Source: Lingula anatina (taxonomy: Eukaryota; Brachiopoda; Lingulata; Lingulida; Lingulidae). From it: a stretch of DNA of 60,000 nt. The stretch is from contig NW_019775386.1 of assembly GCF_001039355.2 (NCBI RefSeq), forward strand, positions 68,510 to 128,509, read 5' to 3'. Of this stretch, positions 1 to 10,645 are shown one piece after another. The notes under the pieces were generated by a model. The model saw only the letters and a program-made list of their open reading frames with translations, ran no database searches and had not been told where the DNA came from. The position numbers were made by a program, and so were the translations under genes. Within the stretch, counting starts at the first letter, position 1; every line of letters begins with the position of its first letter.

Positions 1-331
1 CAGGTTTTCATCATATAGATACCAAGATTTTTTCAAAAATGTGCATTAAAGGCGTAGGTGGCTTATAATTTAACTTTGGAATGCTATCTATTTAGAAAAA
101 AATCAGGAGGAGAGTGGGTTCCCTAAAGTTCCCCCTGCCCAGCTTCCCTCGTTATGACTAATGTGGTTTCAATGGGATATGGGAAAGGGGGTAAACCCCC
201 TCCACCCCCGGCTCCTACGCTAATGCATTTTACACGTTTTTATTGCAAGCATAAGGTCAGCAGAATATCATGTACATAGCCAAGAGACTAACGTGCAGGA
301 AATATCCTTAAACGCTAGAAACTTGAAATTT

Positions 332-366
<35 letters not shown>

Positions 367-1111
367 CATATGGCGTATCTTTCTCCCCCACTTTCTTACC
401 TTTAATCAATAATAATCATTGCACAGACCATCTTTTGTAACATTGTTTGTGCAAAGAATATAATGTGGCATGGTAAGGCAGGTGTAATTTACATCTCCAG
501 CAGACGGTTTTTTGGGTCAATACCTTCCCACGGTATAAAAGACTTCCACTTGCTGCTCTATTGACATTTTCACAATGAAAATTACAAAACACAATAGATC
601 CGAAAGTAAAAGTTCCCGACAGCAATCACGATATTGTTTGTAAATGGGGATTCCCTTCTGTTGTCTTTCAGCTCTCTTAGTCATCTACTAAAACCACTGA
701 TTTCCAAGAAATTTTCTCAGTTTCAGTTCTTATTTATATCTGTCTTCAGTATGTGAACAGCTGGTAGGCAGGTTGGCAGCTCTCTCTCTTTCTGTCGAAA
801 ACACACACACACGCACATACTTTCACATAACAAGCTCTTGTCATTTCTTTTGGTTGTGTGCCAGTCTGGGAACCGCCCCTCCCCCCCCCCCCCTCCTTTC
901 ACCCCGACTTCACAACAACCACAGGAATATTCTTGCAAAACCGTCCAAGTCAAAATGGTGATTATTCTCACTCCAGCACCAATTATACTAGGTATGTACT
1001 ACAGTGTTGCGTGAATTTCCTTTTGCCACTGACCAAGTATTACAGTCGTACAACTGAATGCCTCCCGATTATTTCTTTATGTATTATTTATGTACATGTT
1101 CATCAGAAAAG
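1..1111. other. Non-coding flank with no supported gene
   Basis: No open frame here has codon character or a splice context that I would defend. The stretch holds a poly(A) run near 333-365, a C-rich run near 880-893 and ordinary AT-rich spacer. The short frames on both strands are low-complexity or lack homologous-looking blocks. Confidence 0.5.
333..365 (+). repeat. Poly(A) tract, 33 A
   Basis: An uninterrupted A run. It could be the tail of a retroposed sequence or a plain homopolymer. I see no target-site duplication that would decide. Confidence 0.8.
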
Positions 1112-1300
1112 ATGGAACAGAAAAACTGGTACTCTGTGGGGAAAATTGAAGGAAGAAGAAGTAGAGGAAGACAAAGAACATCATACAATGATAGCCTTGG
1201 ATGTCTTTGCAACAAATCAGCAACTATACAGTAACGAGATCATCCAATCGACTGAAAATAGAGTAAAACGGAGGACCATGCCTGCATTGATTGTTTTTAT
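1112..1300 (+). pseudogene. Decayed 3' end of a non-LTR (LINE) reverse-transcriptase ORF
   Basis: In the frame starting at 1112 the sequence reads GKIEGRRSRGRQRTSYNDSL about nine codons in, then NKSAT, followed by an in-frame stop at about 1232. The basic GKIEGRR.RGRQR block followed by an aromatic-D-S-L segment is what I know from the extreme C-terminus of many LINE reverse transcriptases. After the stop, a different frame continues with TENRVKRRTMPAL, which resembles the normal continuation (T-E-x-R-x-x-W-R-T-M). This points to a frameshift in an old copy. The upstream RT domain is absent, so this is a 5'-truncated, inactive remnant. Family assignment beyond non-LTR is not possible by eye. 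Confidence 0.65.
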
Positions 1301-2287
1301 ATATTTCAAAGCAATAATATATATATATAATGTACACAGTTATTGGTTTTTAAAATGTGCATAAGCATAGAAATAAAACGAAAAGAAAAAAAATTTTTAT
1401 TAGCCCATACCATTACATAAGATCAATGCTAATTATTTGTTAAAAACATAAACAAATAAAAACATCTGACCTGCCTGATTTGACCAGCCTGCAGTACTTA
1501 AAATCCTACTGTAAAATCATGCTAAGAAAATATCAGGCACTGCTATAACATGCATGTATAATTATAAAATAGAAAAAATATGCCATCAAATCGACCACCG
1601 TAAAGGTCAAGTAGTAGTACCAAAGACATTGGTTAAAAATATATAAGTAAATGGTAAGTTTGCAAATCAAATTAATAAAATTCTCAACATTCTTAAAAAT
1701 CTTTTTGTAGTATTATATGGTTAGATTTACAAAGTGGCAGATTCTATAAATAACTAACAAATATTTCATAAACACGCACAAATTGTATAAAGTAAGGTTT
1801 GTGCACTTTAACACTCTCGTGTAAAAATCAAAGAATAAAATAATAATTTAAAATTAATTAAATATGTACAATAAACTATATAATGAACGATTTTAAAAAT
1901 GTAAACAGGATGTTAAAAAAATTGAAAAGATTTGTTAAAAACTATTTAATGGTTAATACAAATATCAAAGGTCAGTTTAAAATTCAGTACACTCATTTTT
2001 TAAGATATAAACTGTAACTTCTTTTTTTAGATTGTTATATTAAGTCAATAAACTGTCAACAGTAAAATATGAAGCGATCTTTAATGACGATTTAGAATAT
2101 TTTTGCATAAGGTCAGTAAGTGGGTGGGAGGGGGGGTCTGCTTTAATAATGACAGACAGCAAAATATATCAAGTTCTAAATCGGATCCGTGCTCTGTCAG
2201 GGACACGTTGCATCTGTTTTCAACTTCTTTAACATTTTAATAAACATTCGAAGAAAGTAATTTGAAATTACCGACCTTAGGTCTTAC
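1301..2287. other. AT-rich non-coding spacer
   Basis: About 1 kb of AT-rich sequence with no credible exon on either strand, directly before the MITE at 2288. It may be part of the LINE remnant's untranslated tail or 3' flank. Nothing decides between these. Confidence 0.5.
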
Positions 2288-2421
2288 TATCCTCTACCAG
2301 GGTGGCAGATATTATAGGCATGTTTTCCACATTTCCAGAGAGCCAAATGACTGTCTATATATCTACAGACATATCTGTGAATATCTCGTGAAAAATCAAT
2401 CTGTGGCCCTGGTAGAGGGTA
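2288..2421 (+). mobile_element. 134-bp MITE, copy 1, with perfect 9-bp target duplication
   Basis: The termini are inverted copies of TAYCCTCTACCAGGG, and the element is flanked on both sides by the direct repeat AGGTCTTAC (2279-2287 and 2422-2430). A second copy of nearly identical length lies at 47538-47672 and shares the right-hand ~55 bp. A 9-bp duplication is typical of Mutator-like (MULE) transposons among known superfamilies, so a MULE-derived MITE is the inference. No coding capacity. Confidence 0.8.
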
Positions 2422-2523
2422 AGGTCTTACCATGTATAAGGTATATAATATTTACAAAATAATATAAAAAAGTATATTTTTTAATAATAAAAGAGATGAC
2501 ATAAAAATAATTAAATGTTGCAT

Positions 2524-5228
2524 TCATTGGCCAATATGATTGTTCTTATGGTGTAAAAAATCAATCAAGAGAGCCGTAGGCTGAGAAATTGCTTGGAGGT
2601 TAGTGGCCTGTGGTGGTGGTGGTGATGGGGGGAGGGAGGAGGTAATTGGGACTTGCAGGGGGAAGGGGGACTGGGGTAGCTGTTCAAACTCTACAATACA
2701 TGTAAGCAAGTCATTTGCAACGTGTGCGGTACTCATCTATACAATGGCTACAGCAAAAGTACGAGGCTGCTGATGGCATGGGGGATAAAAGGTAGGCCTC
2801 TAATGGTGTATAATTTTCCACCACCAGTCTGTGATAGGATGCCTAACCCTTGCAGCCCACGACACTGCAGTGTCATATATAATACAAATATACATAAAAT
2901 AGTTTATCTTATCCATATCTTGACACACAAGATGGACAAAGAAATCTTGTGTGTCATGCACATATATAATAAGGCCAGCTATAAAATTCCCAGGACGATG
3001 GAAAAATAAAACTTCCTTATATCAATACTAATAATACCAATAACAACAAATAAAACTCTCTGTAGGAAATCTGGTCATATTCCCAACTAAAAATCAATAA
3101 TTGTATAAGTCAAGATTACACAAGAAAAAAAGCAATTTTCGTTTAGGTGGATATGTAAAAAATAAACCAGAGTTTATATCTGTTTGTATGACAGTGAAAT
3201 TGTCATCTCTCATAATTTATAAACAAGGCAGCAAAGCTGTCAAAAATACGAAAAAAAAAAAAAAAGAACATAAGATGCAAAAAATAGGTCATTTTGTCAA
3301 CTTTGATGCTATAATAAATTAATAAATAATGCTTAGAACAGCACAATCAACACTGAATTTTACTCATGCACAACAGGTTACATGGTCAATAAGATTACAG
3401 TTTCAGAACCATGAGAGTTCAAATTCACATAATGAAATTCTCAATATTTGAAAAATGATGACAGTACATAAAATAATATTACATAATGTTTAAAGACATA
3501 AACATCAATACTACTGCTTATGTGGAAATACAGAAAATTTGCCGAGCTTCAGGTGGATGGGAGTTAAAAATCACATCTTGAAAATGCCAGTGTTTGAAAA
3601 AAGAAAACCACAAAAAAATATTCCAATAAAGCTGCTATTCAAAACTTTTAATCTATCTGTATTAACATGACATGAATAATCCCACTGAGTTTGAGGATAA
3701 TAACACACAGTTATTCGTCTATAGCATTAATGTTGGCATTACAATTTTTTTCTTTTGTAAACTTATTTGCAATATCAATCAACATTTACTTGCATAATTA
3801 TCACTGATTCCTTATTATGTGACACTGTTAAGTTAGACTTTTATTAAATGTATCTGGCAGAGAGCTAAACCTATGACAGTTTACACGGAAATCTCAACAT
3901 GTGTGTTTTATGTTATCTCATTTAATGGTCACTTGAAACTTAATAAGGCAAGTGACTAATAGCTCTGAACCTGGCTATTGAATACCTATGGGAAAACTAC
4001 AGACTCACCACCCAAATGTGACTAGCAAAGGTCTTCAGGCCCTTGAAAATTTTAAGTCACACCTTAAAAATACCAATATGTACACAAGAGATAACTGTAC
4101 TGAAATATATTGCTTTCCATTTTCAACACTTTTTTTACATAAAACTAAAAAAACAATATACTGCCATTTTTATATGATCAAATAAGAAAATTGTTGAGAT
4201 GGAAAAAATATCAGTGAAACAATTTCAAAAATCCAGTTTACTTCATTCTGATATTCTGAACATAGTGAATGATTGAATCTGACAAACTGCAATGATATGA
4301 ATTTAATTTATTTCCATATTTGGAAATAAACAATATTTCTCTTTTCTTGACTTACATCTTTAGGAATGCCAGAACTGGGGCTGTATTCATGGCCAACTTC
4401 TGGGTTTGGAAGACTTGAATGTACCCTTAATGGTGCTACTTGTTTTTTGTAACAGCTTGAGGTCTTATTGTCCATGGTTTTGTATGCTTGCTTTTCTGCT
4501 TACTATCCTTAAAAACAAAACATTGACAGTTGGAAGAACTTCAATGCATTATTTGTTAAATTAGTAGCACCCATTAACTGTAATGTCTACACTAGACATA
4601 TGAGCACTGATAGGAGCATGCTAATCAAAAATCAATTCTACTGTATCGTTGTATTTATGGCAAGGTATATTGAACATGGTGAATGTAACTGGCACTTTGA
4701 ACAGCTATCACGTGTTTGGCTTCTGGGTGTAAACTACTTACTTTGGCTCTGAACTTGGCTCTGTATCACCCAGTTAAACAGAAGACTGCATGGCCTTGAT
4801 CCTGATGTAGGAGTGGATGTCCGCCACATGCACAATACCTGTATTTAAAAAAATTACACCAGTATATTTTCCTCATTCCCCAGATTTTCCTTTGATGTCA
4901 ACTTTTTTAAACGTCAATGGAGAATGAAATCACTGCTATCAGATACCAGTACTGCATTAATTTGCTCACTTTGAATCTTACTTTGATAAAATGTGACAGC
5001 TTTTTTGGACTTCGTAAATGACGACGTTATGTAAGCCGATAAAACCTGTCTTAATACAAGACTATTCAGCTCAACCCTTATTCATTCTGCCTTCTCTAAA
5101 TAAACAAAATAAATGACAGGGGTGCACTCAATACAGGAGTCAGAATGATAGAAGATCGAACTAACCTGTCGGGCAGAATTTTTCCGTTTCTCGCGTGTGA
5201 GTTTCAGTTCCTCTTGTGCTTGGCCCAT
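2524..5228 (-). CDS. Candidate four-exon gene, product not recognised (about 170 aa)
   Basis: Proposed coding exons are 5228-5166, 4838-4742, 4495-4356 and 2736-2524. Donors read CAG|GTTAG, AAA|GTAAGTAG and GAT|GTAAGTC, and acceptors end in CAG, CAG and TAG. The phases (0, 1, 0) join to one open frame ending at TGA. Exon 1 encodes MGQAQEELKLTREKRKNSAR, a charged helix-like start. Exon 4 encodes a Pro/Ser-rich tail with SSLPPSPPPPQ. I recognise no domain. A doubt: exon 2 read one frame over gives VHVADIHSYIRIKAMQSSV then a stop. That frame has GC-rich third positions and a more protein-like composition, so the gene may end in exon 2 with a small missed exon or a different junction. It starts about 640 bp downstream of the IAP stop on the same strand, with a palindromic repeat just upstream of its ATG. 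An expressed non-coding transcript is the main alternative. Confidence 0.4.
2740..4355. other. Presumed large intron of the candidate gene; otherwise featureless
   Basis: AT-rich sequence with a short A run near 3250-3264 and no further exon that I can join in phase. If the candidate gene is wrong, this is simply intergenic. Confidence 0.4.
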
Positions 5229-5245
5229 GTTGGCTCGGGCCGTAG

Positions 5246-5399
5246 CGATAGTCCGAAGGTTCAATAGTCCGAAGGTTCATTGGTCCGAATGTTCACTATA
5301 GAACCTTCGGACCAATGAACCCTTGATTAAAAAATCGATGAAAATGTTACCACTTTTCGGACCAATGAACCTTCGGACCAATGAACCTTCGGACTATCG
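5246..5399. repeat. Palindromic array of the 16-mer GGTTCATTGGTCCGAA
   Basis: The left part (5246-5295) carries copies of GTCCGAAGGTTCATTG in one orientation. The right part (about 5300-5399) carries them in the other, so the outer ends CGATAGTCCGAAGG and CCTTCGGACTATCG form an inverted pair. The middle (5320-5355) is AT-rich and unrelated. This looks like a short foldback or MITE built from head-to-tail 16-mers. It sits 18 bp upstream of the candidate gene's ATG at 5228. No target duplication is obvious. Confidence 0.75.
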
Positions 5400-5598
5400 A
5401 GACGTCCCCGTTGGCTCAGGTTGGCCTGCCAATGACATTAACATTCTTACTTCTGTACTTCTCGCTTTACTTTCTTTTTCACAGCCGTGGAGTTTTCCTC
5501 CCTCTTCAAACCACGCGTGCTCGGACTGCCCTCCATCTAGGTTTGCAGTGGTATCCGTACATGTAGTGGAGTGAACCATCCGTTCTGCTCATGCGCAT

Positions 5599-5646
5599 CT
5601 TGGACATAATAACGAATTATATTTTATATTCGTTATTATGTCCAAG
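5599..5646. repeat. Perfect 48-bp hairpin, copy 1 of a short palindromic family
   Basis: The arms CTTGGACATAATAACGAAT are exact inverted repeats around an AT-rich loop. The same termini recur at 45971-46042, where the inside has become a long (AAT)n run. Recurrence at two distant sites argues for a tiny mobile or amplifying element rather than chance. Confidence 0.75.
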
Positions 5647-5741
5647 AGTGCAGGCACATCTGAAAGACGTCTGGTGAAAAGTTGAGATGAATAAAAGTTG
5701 CCTTTTTTTCCTTAAGTGACTTCAAAAGCTACCATCTGATG

Positions 5742-5747
5742 TTTATT
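5742..5747 (-). terminator. Candidate polyadenylation signal of the IAP gene
   Basis: TTTATT on the plus strand is AATAAA on the minus strand, about 125 bp past the IAP stop codon. This distance suits a short 3' UTR. The hairpin at 5599-5646 lies just beyond it. Confidence 0.4.
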
Positions 5748-5870
5748 TTCTTAATGTTTTCGTGTGATGTATGCCATGAGTTCATAACAAAATGGGCAAA
5801 ATTTCAGAGAAAATCCTTTTTATGCTAATTAACCGTCTATATCTATAAAGTGTTGCTATCAATCTCCTCT

Positions 5871-6915
5871 TCAAGATATGTACGTCTTCACTGTCCCTCG
5901 TATGTCCACCCGGCAAATGGGACACTTCATCAGCGCGGGCGCACATGATTCGCAACACACAAAATGGCCGCAGGGAAGAATCACTACAGCAACATCGGCG
6001 TCCATGCAGATTTTGCAAATCCTTTCATCCCTAAGGCGCTGATTTTCTAATCTCAACGCCTCGGCTGTGTCTTCGTGATGTCCATTTAAGGGATGGCCCG
6101 CCTGGTGGTTGATATAATTTTGAGACTTATGAGAAGCGGGAACTTCCTTCAAAATGGCTGCAACTGGCTGTTCCTCTGTATATTTTGGTGAGGAGCTGGT
6201 TTCACATAAAGATGTTTCTGCTTCAGAGTCCGAGGAGTCGGAATCTATTGCCCTGCCTTCCATATGGAATAGGTAGTCCAGAAACTGCTCGGCGTTCTCA
6301 AATTCCTGGCCTGGTATATGAAATGTAAGCATTTAGGGGCGTGCAGAATGCATTTTTCACAGTTAATAAAGCAATGGTATTTTCTAAAATTAACAATTCA
6401 AATTTGTACATAACCAAACTCTTAGTGTAAATTGGAAACATAAAAAATACCATATTTATCATGATCTATCAATTCAGTTGTAACACACCACACTTATTTT
6501 GGCAGAATAGAATATCACATATTAAAAATCAAAACAAAAAAATTTAAAGAGTATAAACTCATATCAATATATTTCAACACACACCTGTTTCCTTGATGTA
6601 CTTCCTAATGACCTTCCTGGCGTAGTGTTCAGAGCAATCAGCGACCCCCACTGCCGCTCTGATATATGGTTTATTCATATCAATCTTCTGTCTTTTGCGA
6701 GGGGAGATGTTGGAGGAGGGGGTCATGCACACTAAGCCACCATTTGAAGCACTCGATGTTGGCGCAGCTGGCGGTTTTAGCTGTGCTGCCGTTGTCAACC
6801 CATGGCCCTGGAGGTAGTAAGGATCAATTGAGGAAAAGATAAAGTTTTGGACAGAAATAAAAAATAAAGAATCCAATTAAGATAACGGATAACGGTACTA
6901 ACTCCAACAAAAATT

Positions 6916-6985
<70 letters not shown>

Positions 6986-7932
6986 TTTCCAACAAAAAAT
7001 ACCTTTCCGCCAACTCTTTGCCCATTCTCCTGAAAGTGTTTCAAAACATGACAACACTGCGGAAACCAAGTCTTGTGCTCGTCCCAGGGGTCGTCTGTCG
7101 GCTGCCAGTTACACAAACCCCCATCGCAGAAATAGCACTTTACGCTGTCATTCACGCCTAAGTAGTAAAGTCCGGCTTCTGCTAAGACATTTGGGGTCTG
7201 CTTTATACCTGGTGGCCATCTGGCAAACGTGGCTAAACGAGCCGGGAAAGAGGACAATTCTGGTCGCGCTGGTATCATCCTACCGCCCATTCCGGATTGC
7301 GGTGACCCAATTACGTCAGTCGGAACCTGAAACGTATTAGTCTCGTCGTAGGAACAAGACTTGTTTGCTGAATATTGTGCCGCAGCATGTATTTCCGGTC
7401 GAAACAAAGACCGTTGCTTTTCACGGAGATTTTCCTGCACGAAGTGAAACACACTCGGGTCTCTCTGAAAGTCAAGGACGAACTCGCACCTAGGAAAATG
7501 GCGCTGGTGTTCTCCAATAGCCGTATCTCCTACCTCAAAATTCCTCAGTCGCCCCTCGCAGAAGACGCACTTAACGGTATCGGCGGGCCCTGTATATATA
7601 AACCCTGCGGCCGCAAGATCTGTCGAAGGCACTGGGTTATACTGCGGCCAATTTACAAATGTTTGCCACCTGTCTTTAGCTTCAGTTAATTTCCATTCAT
7701 TAATTGATCTATGGGGATGACAACCAAGTCCCTTTGTGGTGTAACCAGAACTTGGGAACAGATTGGTTGAGGGGCGTTGTATCATCACCGTATCAGGCTG
7801 ATCAATTCCCTGCTGGCATCTAGCGGCGTTAGAATATCCAAATGTGACGTCATTTGGTTGGGTCATTCTATTTGAAAACGCGTGTCCCTGTCCGGAGAAA
7901 TAGTTATTCGTATTAAATTCCTGATCAGCCAT
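5871..7932 (-). CDS. Inhibitor of apoptosis protein: two BIR domains, UBA, RING (530 aa)
   Basis: Three coding exons, 7932-7003, 6807-6585 and 6310-5871, join with GT-AG introns in phases 0 and 1. BIR1 (about 84-152) has zinc ligands C122, C125, H142 and C149. BIR2 (about 228-297) has C266, C269, H286 and C293 plus the GGL-x-x-W...DDPW-x-EH peptide-groove residues. A UBA-like segment spans about 356-399, and the C-terminal RING has C483, C486, C498, H500, C504, C507, C514 and C517. IAPs bind caspases or IBM-bearing proteins through BIRs, bind ubiquitin through UBA and act as cytosolic E3 ligases through RING. BIR1 lacks the groove tryptophan, so it is probably a type I BIR that binds other partners, while BIR2 is type II. 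There is no CARD, so it is XIAP/BIRC7-like in layout rather than cIAP1/2-like. The ATG has A at -3 and G at +4. Intron 1 carries a (TG)n(AG)n tract right after the donor. Confidence 0.95.
6921..6980. repeat. (TG)n(AG)n compound microsatellite in IAP intron 1
   Basis: About 28 bp of TG repeats run straight into about 32 bp of AG repeats, some 20 bp inside the donor of IAP exon 1. Open frames through it (poly Ser-Leu, His-Thr) are artefacts. Confidence 0.9.
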
Positions 7933-8673
7933 ATTGATCGTATGTTGTACCGTATATGATTGTCACATTTAAAACAACCTTTTTTCAAGTTTAACTACGT
8001 GTTTCCTAATGGTGAGCCCTTTTATTTAAGCTGGTTATTAAGTAAAGTAGATTTATAAAACAAATGTTATGTTACAGATATAATAAATCTTCTGTTTCAA
8101 TATTTTAATGCAGAAGATGAATTTTTGGCGGAGTCTTGGGGGGGGGGGGTCTTGTGGACGTGCTATCCCCGCACGTTGTAATGATGGACGTCTGGCACAA
8201 AGACAATGTTTATGCGTACAACAAAATCGAGTTTCAACTCTAGCGAGATGCTTCGGGGTTGTCGCTAACAGTCGATTGACTGGTAAAGAAAACTCCTGAT
8301 ATAAAATTTTTGGCCGTTTTTCGTTGTGCGAAATCACTCCCATGCCAACTTTATTTATTGTTTTAAATTGTAGCAGATCGTCCTTTCGGGAAGACGACTG
8401 CCACACTTGAATCGCTGTGAATTATCTGCAATACAAAAGGAACGGGGCTATTAATTATAATCACAAAAAAGTAAGGCCCCATTCAGAATAGGGGACAAAC
8501 TACTCCCAGGATCAAATTTGGCCAACGCCACTTGAATACTTCCCCATAGGCTATCTATTCAGTGTGTATTAGCGGATTAGACGGCAAGCTTTGTAGTGGG
8601 TCGCCATGTTTGACCCTCGGACTAGTTAGTTCCCTGTTCTGAATACGGCTCAATTCGAAACAAGGCTCAATGT
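7933..8673. other. Upstream region of the IAP gene
   Basis: It contains the presumed IAP promoter and 5' UTR (just right of 7932), a G run near 8141-8149 and unique-looking sequence. I see no TATA box placed convincingly and no coding exon. Confidence 0.4.
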
Positions 8674-9571
8674 ATGGGCGGCCAAAAGGGCAAAAATTCA
8701 TGTCGTCGATTCAGTTATGTTTCTTCGATTCACTGCCTTCCCATCGATTCAGTTTCAAGTTTCAACGATCCTGTCATATATTCAACATCTACTTTCGTCA
8801 ATTCAATTGTCAAACATTTCTCATCTACGGTGTATTAAAACCAATGCTGTCACTATTTTCGTCGATCGTGTAACTATTCTCGTCGATCGTCTTATCTCGT
8901 CGATCGTGTAACTAATCTCGTCAATCGTGTAACTATTCTCATCGATCGTCTAACTATTCTCGTCGATCGTCTCATCGATCGATCGCCATAGGGCGCTGCG
9001 GTAGCAACACGTGCTTCTGTCTGTCAATCACGCGGTAATTTTTAACTCGGCCAGCCATGGTCAGAGTTGAAAACAACTAGAAAATAATGTCCATACAACC
9101 GAATAGATTTTAATTATGAACAATTAAAATTGAAATTGTTGAGAAAATGTTCTTATTTCACTAGCAATCATTTAGTTGTCTGCCATTTTGATAGTCATGT
9201 GATAGGCCAATGTGCTACCGCAGCGCCCTCTGGCGATCGATCGATGAATGATGAGGTGACGTTACAGGATCGACGAGAACAGTTAGACGATCGACGAAAA
9301 TAGTTTGACGATCGACGAGAATAGTTACACGATCGACGAAAATAGTTTGACGATCGACGAGAATAGTTACACGATCGACGAAAATAGTGACAGCATTGGT
9401 TTTAATGCACCGTAGATGAGAAATGTTTGACAATTGAATTGACGAAAGTAGTTGTTGAATTTATGACAGGATCGTTGAAACTTGAAACTGAATCGATTAG
9501 ATGGGAAGGCAGTGAATCGACGAAACATAACTGAATCGACGACATGAATTTTTGCCCTTTTGGCCGCCCAT
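8674..9571. mobile_element. Foldback-type transposable element, 898 bp, arms made of tandem repeats
   Basis: Two arms of roughly 330-360 bp are inverted copies of each other. The outer ends start ATGGGCGGCCAAAAGGGC, and the inner ends include AGGGCGCTGCGGTAGCA next to CGATCGATCG. Both arms contain a tandem array of a ~20-21 bp unit built on ATTCTCGTCGATCGT. The loop of roughly 200 bp is unique and non-coding. Flanks are CTCAATGT (8666-8673) and ATCAATGT (9572-9579), an 8-bp duplication with one mismatch. Long terminal inverted repeats built from short tandem units are the hallmark of Drosophila-type Foldback elements. The short open frames in both arms are mirror images of each other and are not genes. 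Confidence 0.85.
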
Positions 9572-9579
9572 ATCAATGT

Positions 9580-9911
9580 CTTCAATATGACTCTCTGTTT
9601 CAGGTAATGTACAGCTTTTTAAACATTTATCATCATAAAAAACCTTATCTGTTTATTTTTACACTTACACATCTGGTATGACAGTAAGTCTCATATGAAG
9701 CTATTGCTTAAAAGGTTTTTTTTTAGGTTTAAACCTTTTCAATTACAAAGTTATAAGTAATACATGTGATAGAGCATAGCTATTCCTAACCGACATCTAC
9801 GGGTGTATACTGTTCGAAATATAAGGCATAAAATTAGATGCAGCTGAACTCTTCCTGAACTCCTTATACTCATAATCACTTACTCGTGTTTTGCCTTATT
9901 TTATCATAATT

Positions 9912-9952
<41 letters not shown>

Positions 9953-10305
9953 AGACCATTCTGACGATTAGTCCACTACTTCAGGTCGTTGTACTATCAT
10001 ATATATAATATATATCTTGTACTGGTAATGGGGATTATGTTAACCCATCAATTCGCTATCCTAAGTACACGTATAAATATAATAAATTATAATTTATTCT
10101 TATATGCCGCATCCCACTAAAAATCTCAACAGGCTTTACAATTGTTTTAAATTAAAACAGCTAAATATTACAATTTAAAAGAGTTAAATATGGCAAGTAA
10201 TAAAGATTTTAAATGACAAACTTAAGTGCTAAAACTGGCAAAGCTCAATTATAAAATTACAGATATGGTTTACTAACAACCTCAAATTCTAAGTAAAAGA
10301 ATTAA
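9580..10305. other. Non-coding spacer with (GA)n microsatellite
   Basis: AT-rich spacer containing a pure GA tract at about 9914-9948 and a short ATAT stretch near 10000-10015. No exon is supported. Confidence 0.5.
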
Positions 10306-10641
10306 AGTGATAATAACTCTTCGTTCTGGCCAAAAAATGAATTTTCCTGGAGTAAACAACAATTTTCCCATACTTACCAATGGTAAATGAATCCATTTTT
10401 ACATTCAAAGTTAGTCCCTGTTTTTTTCTAAAAAGTTTGATTTTTTGTTAGAATCTCTTAAGAGATTATAACAGAGAATAGCCATCAATGGAGGTCACGC
10501 AGTCTAAAGACAAGCTCAGATATCAAACTAATAGCTATAACTGCTGTTTTTGTGGTAAAACAGAATATATTATATTTCTATGAGTTGTTCACAATGTTTT
10601 TATTGTCAAATATAGATCTCATACAAAGAGTTATTATCCCT
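10306..10641. mobile_element. 336-bp inverted-repeat element flanked by TTAA
   Basis: Ends are AGTGATAATAACTCTT and, inverted, AGGGATAATAACTCTT, with TTAA directly outside on both sides (10302-10305 and 10642-10645). TTAA duplications are the signature of piggyBac-type insertion, but the terminal bases are not the classical piggyBac ones, so the superfamily is uncertain. No coding capacity. Confidence 0.65.
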
Positions 10642-10645
10642 TTAA

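Noticed and set aside
6898-7002. IAP reading frame continuing into a Ser-Leu/His-Thr tail
   Set aside because: This is intron 1 microsatellite. The donor at 7002 and phase-matched exon 2 restore the IAP layout.
8670-9585. Open frames of 63-72 aa in both arms of the foldback element
   Set aside because: Mirror-image translations of the same repeat, without start context, domains or codon bias.
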